Counted from the first letter of the stretch, positions 25,668 through 37,951 are shown. The stretch: 64,000 nt of DNA from Edolisoma coerulescens (GCA_013397115.1 VWZW01002470.1:303618-367617), one strand, 5' to 3'. A program made the numbers and translations. The notes: generated from the letters alone by a model not told the origin.

Positions 25668-26451
25668 TCTGCAAAGATAATCTTGACAAAGTTTACTAAA
25701 ATGTGCATCTCTTTTCTTTAAAATCCTACGAATAAATTCTTCTTTTCTCCCCTTCAGAAACTTTAGGGACATCAAATCTTCTTGTCTTTAATTTTTTACT
25801 TTTTTTTGTGATTTCAGAAGTGGTTTCATTTTTGTTCTTATTTGACACATTCTTTGAAAGAGACGAATGGTTTGAATCTGTAATGGAGTCTTTTTCTAAA
25901 ATGTTTGTAAATCACTGGAGTTAAGCATTTGTTGAAAAGATACTTAATATGCTTAAAGAGCTAAATAGCTTGTCTTTTTCTCTATAGCCTGATTTTCAGT
26001 TGCCCTTAGAACTGTCATGTTTTAATTTACCTGCCCACATAGCCATAGAAGCAAGAAAGAACTTGAATTTCTAATTAGAAAATATTATAAGAGAGCAAAA
26101 AGCAAAACAGCATCTTTTTAACTCATGAGGGCACTTTTAAAATAAAATGGTGTAACTAAAATGGAATTACTCTCAAGCAGAAAGGTGGATGCAATTTGAA
26201 TTTTCAGTCTAAATATGTCGAAGTGACTCAGTATTAGCATTTTCAAGCTTTATTTAACCTAGGCAGGTTTATTTGTTTCCTTAAGGATTTCTTCCTTTCT
26301 CTGAGCACCCTCTGTGCATCCCCTTCATCTCCCCCACTCCTTCAGCTCTTTGGTCTCTGGCACATGGGCAGTGTCCTGGACTTCTCTGGGATGTTCTCAG
26401 TTGGAACAATGGGAGCAGAATTTGCCTCATTTGTGGGAATGACCCCACTGC
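25668..26451 (+). repeat. 784-bp block, copy B (probable authentic location)
   Basis: Second occurrence of the block at 21924-22707. It lies between the TA microsatellite and the exon at 26633 with uninterrupted sequence on both sides. It is unique-looking intronic DNA: no LINE, SINE, LTR or terminal repeats, and no target-site duplication that I can see. Confidence 0.95.
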
Positions 26452-26632
26452 CAGATGGGCTCTTTCCCTTTCTTAATTAGGCCTGAACTTCAGTTATATA
26501 ATTAAGGTTTCATCACACCATTTTTTTCCTCTCTGTCTTTTGGTTTACTTCCCTTTCTTTTCACATTCCTAATTACGTAAATGTACAATTAGGGTCATGG
26601 AGTTAATGAATATTATTTTGTCCCTTTCTCAG

Positions 26633-26722
26633 GTGAAGAAACTGAATGCCATGGTGGCAGAGAAGAAGGCAAGCCTTGCTCCCGTCATCAAAGAGCTGAG
26701 GCAGCTGCGTCAGAACTGCCAG
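26633..26722 (+). CDS. IFT81: IFT81 exon, residues 490-519
   Basis: Phase-0 exon of 30 codons, acceptor TTTCTCAG, weak donor CAG|GTTTGT. It encodes VKKLNAMVAEKKASLAPVIK then ELRQLRQNCQ. VIKELRQLRQ matches vertebrate IFT81 exactly as I recall it. Confidence 0.96.
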
Positions 26723-27684
26723 GTTTGTGGAAACACTCTTCTCTTTCTGTGTAAATCGAGTCAAACCCCCAAATAAATCAAATTTACAGATCTCTGAAGT
26801 GCTCTACAAGGACATGATCAACTCTGAGGGAAAGCTGGAAATAGCAGAATGTGTCAACAGCGTTTGCAGCAGGCAACGTGCTAAGGGTTGGAATTTGTAA
26901 AAGCTGACAGTGCAGGCACAATATTTAGTCCTTTATAGCAATTTAAAAAATTAAGTCAGGGGAAAATGTGAAAAGTCATAGTTCAAACCCAAAGCAAAGT
27001 TAGTTTCAGATTAGTTGCAAAGCTATTTCTGTATTTCAGCACTGATGATCCCAACCAATGCTGTCCTTTCTGAGTGGATTGCAGATAACTTCCCATCCAA
27101 ATGGTGGATACATTGCTCTAATTCCTCCCTTAGTCTGTGGCACTGACAAATTTGTCCATTTGTTCTTAAAATTTTATAGAGAGCTGAAAAAAAAAAGTCT
27201 TTTGGGTCTACAGCTGCCATAAGTTGGCTCATTACCATGGAAATAAATAAACTGTTGCATTTATCTATCGATGAAATTTCCAGAAAACCTACTTTTAATG
27301 GTTCCATTCAAAGTGTCAGCAGATGAAATCCAGCAAAGGGGTTGATTGTGCACAACTGGAAATTTGGCTCTTCACAGGGATCACTTATATTGATCCTTTC
27401 TTAATGTCTGTTTTTATACTTACTTGTTCTTTCTTCTTGCAAACACAGCCTTGTTACCCTGGCAGGGTAAAGCCATGGATGTGCTGTGCAGAGGAAATTC
27501 CCTTCTCTCTGATCCCCGGAATGTGAGGGGCTTGGTGGCTTCCCTGCATAACCACAACCCTGTGCCAGTGAGGGTCACACTCCTGAGTGTGCCAGGAGCT
27601 GGGGCTGGTGTGTGAGGGGCCTGAGCATCACGTGCCAGTCAAAGGAAGATTTCATTTATGTGCCCTTTTGCCCTTTTCACCCAG
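26723..27684 (+). other. IFT81: IFT81 intron (960 bp)
   Basis: No element recognised. Confidence 0.9.
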
Positions 27685-27771
27685 GAATTAACTCAAGAAT
27701 GTGATGAAAAGAAAATCCAGTACGACAGTTGTGCGGCCGGGTTGGAGACAAATCGCTCGGCCCTGGAGCAG
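27685..27771 (+). CDS. IFT81: IFT81 exon, residues 520-548
   Basis: Phase-0 exon of 29 codons, strong acceptor CTTTTCACCCAG, donor CAG|GTGAGG. It encodes ELTQECDEKKIQYDSCAAGL followed by ETNRSALEQ. ELTQECDEKK-QYDSCAAGLE is an IFT81 hallmark in the C-terminal coiled coil. Confidence 0.97.
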
Positions 27772-29087
27772 GTGAGGTGGGGCTGGCTCCTGCACGTGGA
27801 TAAATGCTGTGGGTGCAGTGTTTCCCTGCCTTCCCTGGGGATGTGGGCAGGACAAATCCAGGCAGTGAGTCAGTGTGAGCCTCAGGTCAGGCCTGAAGCT
27901 GCTGTGTAGGGTGGCTGCAGTCACACGGGTCCTGAACAGCAGCAGATGGACTCAGGGTGCTTCATCCAGCTCTGATCAGCAAGGACATGCATCTGCCAGA
28001 AATCCTGCTGCCCTGGACAGTATCTGTTAGGGAAGAATTTGAACGTGAAATAAAGATTAATTGATCAAGACAAATTTTTACATGCATTTAGCAGATTCAC
28101 TGCATTAGCAACAAAGTCAATGGATAATTAATGGCTGAAACTGTTGATGAGGAGACTTCATTAAATGGGACTGTCTTATATTCCTGCTTTGTCTCACTCC
28201 ATCACTCCTGTGAATTTTGGCTGGGCTTGGTTTCTCAAGGCCTTGCCCACAAAGGAATATACTGCAAGATAAACAAGGACTACCTTTAAAGTGTGGGTGG
28301 ATATATAGACAGCTATTTTCCTGCTCTGAAAGTTCCTTTGTAGGGTCCTTCACACCAGATGGACCTGGTATGAAATGGACCTTCCACAGGAACTACTTTA
28401 CAACAGCAGTCAAGGCTTTTTTTCATGGCAGACAACTCTTAGTCATTTTCTAACACGTGGTCGCAGCCACATCCACTCACTGAGCTGGACAGGGGTTGAA
28501 CTGTAGAATTCAGTTTTCCAGCTGATGGTCTGAAAATCACACAGTGACAGAGCTCTGGAGTGGCAAATGCTGTGCAGCCTGGAATGTGTACAGGAATTCC
28601 ATTGGGGTCATGAGGTTTTTTTGGAATGGACCATTTAGAGATGGGAGCAACCCACTGTCTCCGTACTCCTCCATGTAATTATTGGCTGCTGATTAACATA
28701 CTACTGGCATGTCTGTAGCTTCTAACATGCACTTTGCAGATGTGTTCCAGGAAGTGCTTGTTCACAGCTGTGCCTGGCACTTCAGATGTGCTGAGGAACA
28801 GGAGTCTTGGCAGCACTGCTGAAGTGTCTGTTAGAAGTCAGGCATTAATAAAAACCTGTTAACAGCCATTTTGCATCTCTGACTGTGACTGAGACTGCAA
28901 ATCTAAAACCACTCAGTTGTCCTTCACTTTAAAAGCGACTTGTGAGAGGCCCAAATTATATAAACATTTGAGAAATTATCAATTCAGGATTATAATTATA
29001 AACTCTCATGGTTTATATGGCAACACAGGGCATCTCCTGGGAACTTTCAGTCACCATGTCCTTTGGAATCTTCCTCTTTTCCCACAG
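27772..29087 (+). other. IFT81: IFT81 intron (1.3 kb)
   Basis: No element recognised. Confidence 0.9.
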
Positions 29088-29159
29088 GAAGTGAAAGGGC
29101 TTCTTGAGGAGTGTGCCCAGGAAGAGAGCAACTACCGTTACATTCACTGCATGAAAAGG
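29088..29159 (+). CDS. IFT81: IFT81 exon, residues 549-572
   Basis: Phase-0 exon of 24 codons, acceptor TTTTCCCACAG, donor AGG|GTAAGA. It encodes EVKGLLEECAQEESNYRYIH plus CMKR. It lies only 89 bases from the next exon, the shortest intron in the gene. Confidence 0.96.
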
Positions 29160-29248
29160 GTAAGAGCACAAATTGTTCACTGCGAAATGAAATGGCAATT
29201 ATAATATATACCCACGTACATATATGTAAATTGTGGATTTCTCTACAG

Positions 29249-29334
29249 ACCCTGGAGATCCAGCTGCAGCGTGCCAAGGAGGAGATGAAGGCCTACGTGT
29301 CCCCAGACCCCCAGGAGCGGCGCAGGGCGGTTCG
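29249..29334 (+). CDS. IFT81: IFT81 exon, residues 573-600 (+2 bases)
   Basis: 86-nt exon, acceptor TTCTCTACAG, donor TTCG|GTGAGC. It encodes TLEIQLQRAKEEMKAYVSPD then PQERRRAV, and leaves CG to be completed to CGA (Arg 601) by the next exon. RA-EEMKAY and the charged QERRRAVR tail match the family. Confidence 0.96.
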
Positions 29335-32300
29335 GTGAGCGGGACAGGGGGCTCCCCTTGGGGGGACTGGAAGGAGATTCACAAACTGAGCCTGAAGTCA
29401 GGAATTTTCTCACTGGCATTTGGACCGGAGGAGTTCACCTGATAAATTTAGAAACCCTATAATAATCTAAAAATAAGCATCTCGGATTCCAGTCTATACT
29501 GCTGTAAACCTGCAAGTTCTCTCAGACATACCAGGAGATTTGCCCTTCCCATTGGAGGTTCTCAGCCTGGGATAGGGCTTTAACTGGCAGCCCCACACTC
29601 TGAGGATGGTTCTGCACCATCCCATGAACCTCCCTCCTTACCCTCAGTTTCACTGACTCCAGTAAAAAGCCACTTCCTTCATCCCGTGACTCTTTTCAGG
29701 ACCCCTCACTTTTGACTGGCAGGGAGAGAAACAGGAAATACTATAAATTGAGCTGCTGATTATTTTTGGTGTAGTTTTCTATTTTAAATAGAAATTTTTC
29801 CTGCCAAAGATGGAAATGTTTTCTGAGAATGAGATATTTCGGATTCATTATCTGTGCTAAGAAGTCTAAATGTTACCATGTCATAGAGATTTTTTACACT
29901 TAACTAAGTGTAACTTAACTAAATATTTTTGTAGAAGTATCCTGTTGAAAATTTTGTGTATGTTCAATCTTCTAATACAACGTAAAAGCTGAAACAAAAT
30001 TCAGGCAATAGTCAACAAACTGTTTCAAAATTAAGCATCAGAAAAGCCCGAAACATTTATAATTTCCAGTTGGTAAAAGTGTCAAAATACCCAGGGCTTG
30101 TACTTCATAATTAGTTTTTCAAGATTTCAGAATATTGCATGAAAAAGAAATTCTCTTTTCCAGAAAAGTAAACCTTAGGTCTTTGTTGTCAACAAAATAA
30201 TCCAGTTGGTGTCAGTAGCTTTACAAGGTGGTCTTTGCTTTCCCACCACAGTATTTCTCAGTCACAAAAACATTTATCAAAACAGCTTTAAAATTCCTGT
30301 TTGTTCAGTTTTATGGCCATTGACAGGGAAATGTGTCAAACAGTGAGGAAACTCCAGGGATTCTCTCAGGAGAATCCATCAGACCCTTCCTGAAGCCCCT
30401 TGCACTGGTACCAGTGGAGCTGCATCTCCAGGTTCTGGAACAGGAGGCAGAGATCAGCAGGAAGTGAAGGACCAGAGTAACATCCATCACAGAGACCTTC
30501 TGCAAGGATGTGAGGCATGGGAGTGTTCAAACACTGTGTGGTAAAGAGTGTAGGAAAGTAAGAGTAAGAAAAGAATCAAAACTATGAATGTTGGGGAAGG
30601 AGAAGAGAAGGTGATGGAGGCTGAGAAGGCTCTTGCTCCATCTCACAAAATAATGGAAATATTGTAATATTGTAGATGGAAATATTACAGTATTGTTGAT
30701 TGTAATAAATAATGTAGGAAATAAACATTTATCTAATGAAGGAATGATGAAACAGCAAAATTAAGCAGAAGGCTGAACAGAGAAAACCTTAGTGATGATG
30801 TGAATATTCATGAGGATGAGGAGCAGCTGAGGCAGCAGGGTCAGACAGCGGGGAGAGGGAGCTCAGGTTGGTTCACTCCAACTCAAATACTTGGGAATTG
30901 AACATCCAGGATGTGGGGATTCACACGGAGCAGCCCTCAGAGCCCAGTGCTGGAATGGAGCACGAGCCCAGCTCTGTAATGCCAGGTATGGTGAGGGAAT
31001 GTGAACAGGCTGTTACCCCTCCGTGCTGTCCCCGTTTCACTTCCCGACTGTGGAAATTATCCTCCCACAGGGACCAGCCACAGTCCTGACCTTTCTAAGA
31101 GGTCACAGAGCTGTCTCATTTCAATGAGTTACAGCAAAGTTCAATAGAGAGATCTTAGCAAATAGAAAATGAGACTATTACATTTTTCTCTAGACATCCC
31201 TTTAGAACCTGAATGTATTTTTCAGCAAGCACTGGAATGTAAACGGAGTAAAAATGAACCATAAATAGAATTGCACTTTCCTAACAACGTATTGAACAAA
31301 AAATGTCTCAATTCAGACCCTCTTTATTGAATATAAACTCTCTGTTCCGTGGAGTCACTTCTTAGGAATGTGAAAAGTTAATTTTCTTTTCTAAAAATAG
31401 AAAGTTGTGGGGTTTTTAACAAAGTTATTAAGTTACATTCTTTCCAGTCATCATTATAAATAGTAAAGAAAAACTTACTAGGAAAGACATAAAATCTGAT
31501 GATGATTACTTTGAAAACTCTGCTTTAAAAAAAAAAAGAGAGGGTGTTCTGGAGGCCAAATGTGTGAGAACATGTGCTGTGTGCCAGGACAAAGAAGCAG
31601 CTTCAGCCTCACCTCCAGTTGGGTGAGGATTTCTGGGATCAGTGGGACAGCACAGCACCTGGAGCAGCCTCAGCACAGCTCTGATCTGTTCTGGCTGGAA
31701 TTGTCCAAGGGCAAGAGATCCTAAAGTGATCCAGCTCCATTCCTGTGGAGGCAGGACCAGCTGGCCCGAGGCCCAAGTGCTCCAGTCAAAGTCCTGGAGT
31801 ACTTGGGAGAAAGGGAAGGAATAAGGGAATGTGATACCTTGGGTCCACACAGCTGCTCTCACACTGCAGGAAACCTTCATGCTCTGGCATGGTGAAGGCT
31901 GACATTTCTTTCTCGAAATTAGGATTTCTCTACGCAAAGGTCGTCAACCCTGAACACTTTGGAAAGCTCTTTAACTGAGCTGGGTTATTTTGAATTCCAC
32001 TAGCTGACTCTCACACACAAAAAGTGTAATAATTACACACAAAATAGAATTGATTTTTTTTTCCAAGTGGTTCAGTGCACAGGTTTTTTTTTCTATTGTC
32101 ACATTTCAGAAAAACTAAAGATACGTCCTAGTGCTGTCTGTGGACGGTGCTGTTGTGGTTTGCATATTCTATTGTCAGGGGTCATGTGTCAGCTTTGGGT
32201 ATGGCAGAGTGATGTGGCCACTTGGTACAGACAGGGCTGGACAGCCAGGGCTTTCCATGCTGAATGTCAGCATTAACACTTCTCAGCCTATATTTAGGCC

Positions 32301-32850
32301 CCGAAATGTGAGGGCTGTTTTCTGGGAGAGGAACGTGCAGCATTCCCACTGCACTCACTGGACTTGTCAGACCTGGGCTGAAATGCCATTCCCCCTCATT
32401 CCTGCACTTTCCCACTCATTCCAACACTGCATTCACAGCAATTAAGGGCTGTGGGTCTGTAAACTCTGACACTCGTACAAGCCAGGCTGTGGCTCACCTC
32501 GGGATGGCACCAGGATAAATGCATTTATAAAAGGGATCAGGAGAATCTCATCTGCATGGTCTCGCTGTTGCCTTCAAGCTGGAAGGAGCAGTGATCATGC
32601 CTGCTTCAAAAATGTAAGAGACCTTAGCCAGTATCACTTTTCCCAGCTGCACAGCTGAGAAGATCTGAAGGAGATCTGATCCTTCATATCAAGGGATGTG
32701 TTTCCAATGACAAAAAGGTTTTTTTTGCTTTTCCTCTTCTATCTCATTTATGAACCTCCCGATACTTCCATCATTTTCCTTGTTGGCATCATTATTCTGT
32801 CCTGTTACATAGAACCAAATCCTGATAAAATCATTTTATGTTTCCTTTAG
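29335..32850 (+). other. IFT81: IFT81 intron (3.5 kb)
   Basis: AT-rich with a GC-richer stretch at about 31550-31850. The open frames there (143 codons on the minus strand) resemble nothing known. No repeat family recognised. Confidence 0.85.
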
Positions 32851-32896
32851 AGAACAGTATACACGAATTATCCTTGAACAAGAAAACCTTGGGAAG
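32851..32896 (+). CDS. IFT81: IFT81 exon, residues 601(split)-616
   Basis: Small 46-nt exon (one base plus 15 codons), acceptor GTTTCCTTTAG, donor AAG|GTAAGG. It encodes EQYTRIILEQENLGK, matching vertebrate EQYT---EQENLGK. The previous exon ends in phase 2 and this one supplies the single completing base, so the frame is kept. Confidence 0.96.
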
Positions 32897-33828
32897 GTAA
32901 GGATGAGGCTTTTACCTTGTACAGACATTGTACAGTTCATATTTTTGTGGGGCTTATTCCCAAAGGCTGTGGTCAGTCTTTTATAAAAAGCATAGTGCAG
33001 CCTACAAAGAAAATTCCATCACTGCTGGCGTTGGTAACTAATACCCTGGAAAAGGATCCTGCTCCCTCCTCAGGGCTTGATTTCCTGCAGGGAATAGCAC
33101 GAGCTGCTGTAAGGGATAGGCAAACAGCTCAGTGTGACAGCACATTCCCTGAAAACCATTTGGATAAGACCCTGAAGCAGGGGCATAACGAACTGTGCCA
33201 GCTCAGATTTTCTGTTGTATATAAAGCAACCTGTTGAAGACAATAAATTGTGAGCCTGTCAACCTTATCACTGCTGCTGAAGGCCAGGGGATCAGCGGCG
33301 TCAGACAAAAGCAGTTGTCCAGTTTTAATCTTGTCTGAAGCTCAGATCAGCAGGGACGAGGCTGGGCTTAGCAAGTCACACCAAACAGCTTTTATTAATT
33401 TCCTTTCCTTTTCTCAGTTGGTCTGAGCGATTTTTACAGGCCTGGGCTGCCACTATTAATAATCAGGAGGGGCTTTAATTGTAAACCATTGATTTCATGT
33501 TGCAATATCATGATATGAATCCATTGCGGGTTGCACCTTGATACTGCGAGAGCTCTGCATGGAAATGATGTCAGATTTTTAGCATAAGTTCTCAAATAGA
33601 TAAGATTAATATTTAGACAGTTAAAAACCATGGAAATAGTTGTCAATCCATACAAAGATCTAAATCCCAGGTGTTAATGCATTTAGCACTTACAGGGAGT
33701 GTTAGCAACGTGAACAAAACAATATTTCCATAGCATATAGAAATCTCTGTCATTCCAAGCTGCCTATGTGAGCAACTTCTGTGGTGTAGAGCTGTTGCAG
33801 AAATCTGGTATTTTTGTATTTTTAACAG
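32897..33828 (+). other. IFT81: IFT81 intron (930 bp)
   Basis: No element recognised. Confidence 0.9.
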
Positions 33829-34011
33829 AAACTACGAGAGAAACAGAAAGTTGTACGGGAAAGTCACGGGCCAAATATGAAGCAAATGAAAATGTGGCAG
33901 GACTTCGAGCAATTAATGGAATGTAAGAGAGAATGTTTTCTGAAACAACAAAATCAAGCAGCCATTGGTCAGGTCATTCAGGAAGGAGGTAAAGATAGGC
34001 TTGTGTTATGA
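33829..34011 (+). CDS. IFT81: IFT81 terminal coding exon, residues 617-676 and stop
   Basis: Final coding exon: 60 codons and stop TGA (34009-34011), acceptor TTTTTAACAG. It begins KLREKQKVVRESHGPNMKQM, includes WQDFEQLMECKRECFLKQQ, and ends IGQVIQEGGKDRLVL. The C-terminus matches the vertebrate form except that the usual GGED reads GGKD here and the final I-L reads V-L. The sixteen exons of this window total 1,783 nt in one open frame without frameshift or internal stop, so the gene looks functional. IFT81 acts in the IFT-B core as an obligate heterodimer with IFT74, moving between ciliary base and tip. Confidence 0.97.
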   Translation, partial: KLREKQKVVRESHGPNMKQMKMWQDFEQLMECKRECFLKQQNQAAIGQVIQEGGKDRLVL

Positions 34012-35285
34012 ATTCTTCCTCCTGATACCCACATGAAGTAGGAAGACTCTTGTTAAATACTGCTGCTTTCATCAATTCTACAATTTTTGTACACGGTTTG
34101 GTTTTGGTGCATAAACAGAGAGAGCAAAGAACCTCTGTGGAAGCTTTTGCTCCACTGTTTCAGTGACAACGTGCCGTGGTTGGAAGCTGTTGGGAGGGCT
34201 GCACTGGGGTGAACCTGCTCGTAAATCCGTGTTTTATGAGGCTGGGAATGGCACGGATCTGTAGGGAGATCAAAGGGAACCAAATCCTTCTGCAGGGTCA
34301 CAGAAAACTCACGTAATTGCTCTGCCTCTCATTCTCTATTGCTAAGATTACATTTTTGCAAGGCCTGGGACTTGATTTTGTATAACTGTGGCCCTCCTGG
34401 CTTGGCCCTGTCAGTCCCTATTGTCCTTGCCCACCCAGCGTGGCAGCAGGAGCGGGGCTGCTGTCGCCCTGGCCCGACTGCTCCTGGTCACTCCTTCCTT
34501 GCCTGGTTGAGCTCAGCTGGTTGTGCTTCCAGGAGACTCCTCACTGCTGCAGCATCAGGAGTCAGCCTGGAGAACCATCACTGGGATTCTGAGCTTTTTC
34601 CATTATCTTTTGTTGTTGTTTTTAACAAGTATTTTTCTTGCACATTGACCTCCTTTATGTTTTCTGAGTTGCCCGTGTGAAAACGTAAAGGGAGCTCGGC
34701 TGCAGCTTTCCCCAGGGAGGAGTTTTGAGCTGTTTTGTCTGCACAGTGCAATTCCAAAGGGATTACACACCCAAAGAGGGTCATCCCAGGGCTGGAGGTT
34801 ATCCATGGATGTAGATATGGCCCAGGGGTTCTTGCATCTGGCCTGGAGTGCAGCCCTGAGCTGTGAGCCACAGGCAGCTGTCACTGTCCCCAGAGGTGCC
34901 CCACGGCTGAGCCAGGGGCACAGAGATGGAAGTGAGGACTGAGAGTGTCCCTCACACGTCACCATTCCAGATGAGCAGCTCTTGGCCCCCGTGACAGATG
35001 AGCAGCACACAGATAATTCTGTGGGACCAGAACTCCTGCTGTTCTCCTTTGGCTTACTGGATTCCTAGATAGGTTGGTGGGGTTTTTTATAGTTTTTCCT
35101 GCCTGAAGTAGAATGTCTTTTCAGGATATAAAAAAAGTAATTTTGCTTTCTTTGATACCTAACTATGAGATCTTCTGCTGGTTTCTATATCCAGAGGGTA
35201 TGGTAATTATAGAGTTCCTGGTTTGCCTTTGCAATAAATATATTTGTTAACAGGACTAAAATAAAAGCTGGCAAAACTACATTTT
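34012..35285 (+). other. IFT81: Probable IFT81 3' UTR
   Basis: Sequence following the IFT81 stop. The first clear polyadenylation hexamers on the plus strand are AATAAA at 35233-35238 and again at 35260-35265, with T-rich and GT-containing sequence 20-50 bases further on. The extent is therefore a guess from signal position. An earlier, non-canonical site is possible. Confidence 0.5.
35233..35265 (+). terminator. IFT81: Candidate IFT81 polyadenylation signals (two AATAAA)
   Basis: Two AATAAA hexamers 27 bases apart, about 1.2 kb after the stop codon, followed by T-rich sequence near 35297-35320. Confidence 0.45.
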
Positions 35286-37951
35286 GACTGGATGGTATTC
35301 TTCTTTTTTACATTTTTTAGGTGAAAGAAGGAAATTGTTGGTGGCTGGGCCACAGGAAAAACGGGTTATTTAATGACATTTATTTGAGAAGCTTCCAAAG
35401 GGCTCACAGTGCAGCTTGAGTGTGAGCAGTGGGTCTCAGATCCACAGATCCCAGGACACCCTCATGCCAGCCCTCCCACGCTGCCGAATAGCTGGAGATA
35501 GTTTTTCCCAACAGCTGCACACTGACCCTCCCCAGGCCAGGGAGAAGAGCAGGGTGCCCCTGGCACAGTGAGGAAGGAAGGCACAGGCACAGGTGGAGCT
35601 GTGCCACCACCCCCTGTCTCCAGGAGCTGACTGCTGCAGGATTTAGTGAGGCAGGGAAGGAATCTCTGGCAGGGAGAAGCTCAGGAAAGGCTCTGTGGGG
35701 TGGGCACAGCCATCTCCAGAGACACCTGGGTGCTTTGTGCCTCCTGCCCTGTGCCATCATTCCCACACAGCACCTGCCCAGGGCTGCAGAGCTGGAAAAG
35801 CCACGGCAGTCCCATTCCTGGACTTCCAACGGAGGCGTTTGCTGAAGGCTTGACAGCAATAGTAAAATAACACAGACAAGGAGATATGAGACATGCTGAA
35901 AACGTGGGATAATCACCAAAAATGGACATTTAGGTTACTTAGGAATCAGCCTGTGGTTCAGAGTCACTAGACAGGGCAGGGAGAAAGGGGATTTCACAGA
36001 CTTGAAGTCAAAACTTTTAACCAAACCTTAGGAATCCTACTTGACTGGACCATTTACACAAAGATGTATGACAGGGATTAGCCTGCTTCCCAGGAAAAAG
36101 CAATGCCTTGGAAATTCACAGCAGTGATGTGGAGTAAGACCAAGTACAATCATTTTCTGGTTTTCCATTCAGAGTTACCCTAAAAATAGTTCATCTTTCT
36201 TCCTTATAAAAACAGTTTATTGCTAGTTACTCAAAGATGACGTGATTGTTGTTCTGATCTGATTAGTGCTCTGTCATTTGTGCTGCACCAAGAAAGGGCA
36301 CACAGATTATACACTGCAGCAGCAGCAGCAAAATGACTTTCTGAGATGAAGCAGAAAATCATAATAACTGTTATCAAAAGAAAATTGGAAAAACTCAAAC
36401 ACTATTTTTAGCTTTTTATACAAGTGGACATTTAATAAATGCAGTTTTAATGGATTCTGTTCACTGGCTTTTCTACCTAGTTCAGGATTTGATGGGAGCA
36501 TTGAAAAATCTTCAGATTTCACAGTTTTATCTTCCTATCTTGCAACAAAAAGCTAACTTCTCTGTTTTTTACTTTATTATTATTAATTGCCTAGCTGGTT
36601 AATAAGATTAAACATCCCAAGTGGCAAAATACTTGCATTTCTCTTGGGAAGGTCCAAATGAATCCAAAATTTAGGTAAATTTGGGGCTGCAGCACTTACC
36701 AAATTTGTCCCAGGTGGAACACTGATCAGCAGCAGCTCACTTCGTTTCCAAAGGCTTCTCCTTATCCCTATCCAGAACTCGATGAGGAAGCATCCCAGCT
36801 ACAAAACTACTGTAATATTCTGCAGCTTTGGGGGTTTAGTGATGTTGATTTCAGCTGTCCTTGGAGCTACAGCAAGATCCACATGGACCTGAGAGATGAA
36901 ATAGTTCCAGGCATCAGAAACAGGCATGAGAAAGCAGCACATCCACTGTTTCATGGGAGCAGCCATTTACCATCTGGGTTTATCTTAGTGGTACCATCTT
37001 ACTTCCATTTGAACTATAATAACTAAAATGGATGCTCTTAGACTTCCTTAGCTACCCAAATCTCGGATTACTTATTTCTATCTCTTTATTCACATGGAGA
37101 TTATTACTCAAGATGTCACATGCATATAGTTGCCCACAGTGATGAAGGTTAGGCCCTGCTATTATGTTTAAATATCCCAGTTTCCAGAGCTTTCTTCACA
37201 AGACTTCCCTACAGTGGGATGCTGCAGCAGAGGTGTTCAGCAGTGCCTGGAGATGTCCATGGATAATGTACTACCTATGGAATCAGTATGGAATCTGTTC
37301 CCCAGTGCCTTGCTGGTTCAGGAGCTGGAAATGCAGGTCAGAGCCGCTCCTTGGATCAGTGTTTGGTGTCTGGCCCAGAAGCAGCTCGGTGCTCACTGCC
37401 TGGTGACTGTCCCCAGCCAGCAGAGCCCTTTGGCTCAGTCCAGTGCCTGAATCCCCTCCCTGGCAGTGCTTGGCCAGCCTGGAGGCAGCTCCTACATGAA
37501 GGCAGGTGGTGACTGACTGAAGACACAGCGACAGGAGTGCTGTCACCTGAGGGTGTCCCCTTGGGAGACAGGCTGTGACACAGCGGGGCGTGGGACTCTG
37601 CTCTCCATCACCCTGGCTGGGACAAGGGGAGCTCTGGTGCCCGTGGCCCTGGGTTCTCTCTCTGGCCCTGTGTTTGCTCAGAGCTCCTGTGAAAAGCAAA
37701 GCCCTGAGCCCGGGGTTATCACTCCCGGCAGGAGCTTCCTGCCGAGGGAACGCCGTTAACCCTTCAGCTGCCTTGCTCCAGTGCCATGGGAACGGGACTG
37801 ACATTCTCCTGGCAGTGCCAGCGTTCCAGTAAGGAAGTATTGCACGAATCAACAACTTTATCACAAGGTCCCACCTGTCTGGCAACACCCACGTGGGGAG
37901 TTGTTTTCTAACAATCAGAATCTGACCTATTTCCAGCTCGTTTAAAGAGTT

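Larger units (their letters stand above)
25487..26632 (+). other. IFT81: IFT81 intron (1.15 kb) with TA microsatellite and block copy B
   Basis: Most of this intron is a TA-rich microsatellite (25597-25653) followed by the 784-bp block copy B (25668-26451). Copy B has continuous flanks without ambiguous bases, so this is the likely true location of that sequence. Confidence 0.85.

Noticed and set aside
35404..35919. 171-codon minus-strand frame, considered as a tail-to-tail gene beside IFT81
   Set aside because: No acceptor or upstream exon could be linked to it, another frame is open over the same stretch, and the composition explains the lack of stops.
31391..36411. Perfect MEF2-type motifs (CTAAAAATAG at 31391 and 36180; CTATTTTTAG at 36402), considered as muscle enhancers of a neighbouring gene
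   Set aside because: In DNA this AT-rich the degenerate motif is expected about every 2-3 kb, so three occurrences carry no weight.
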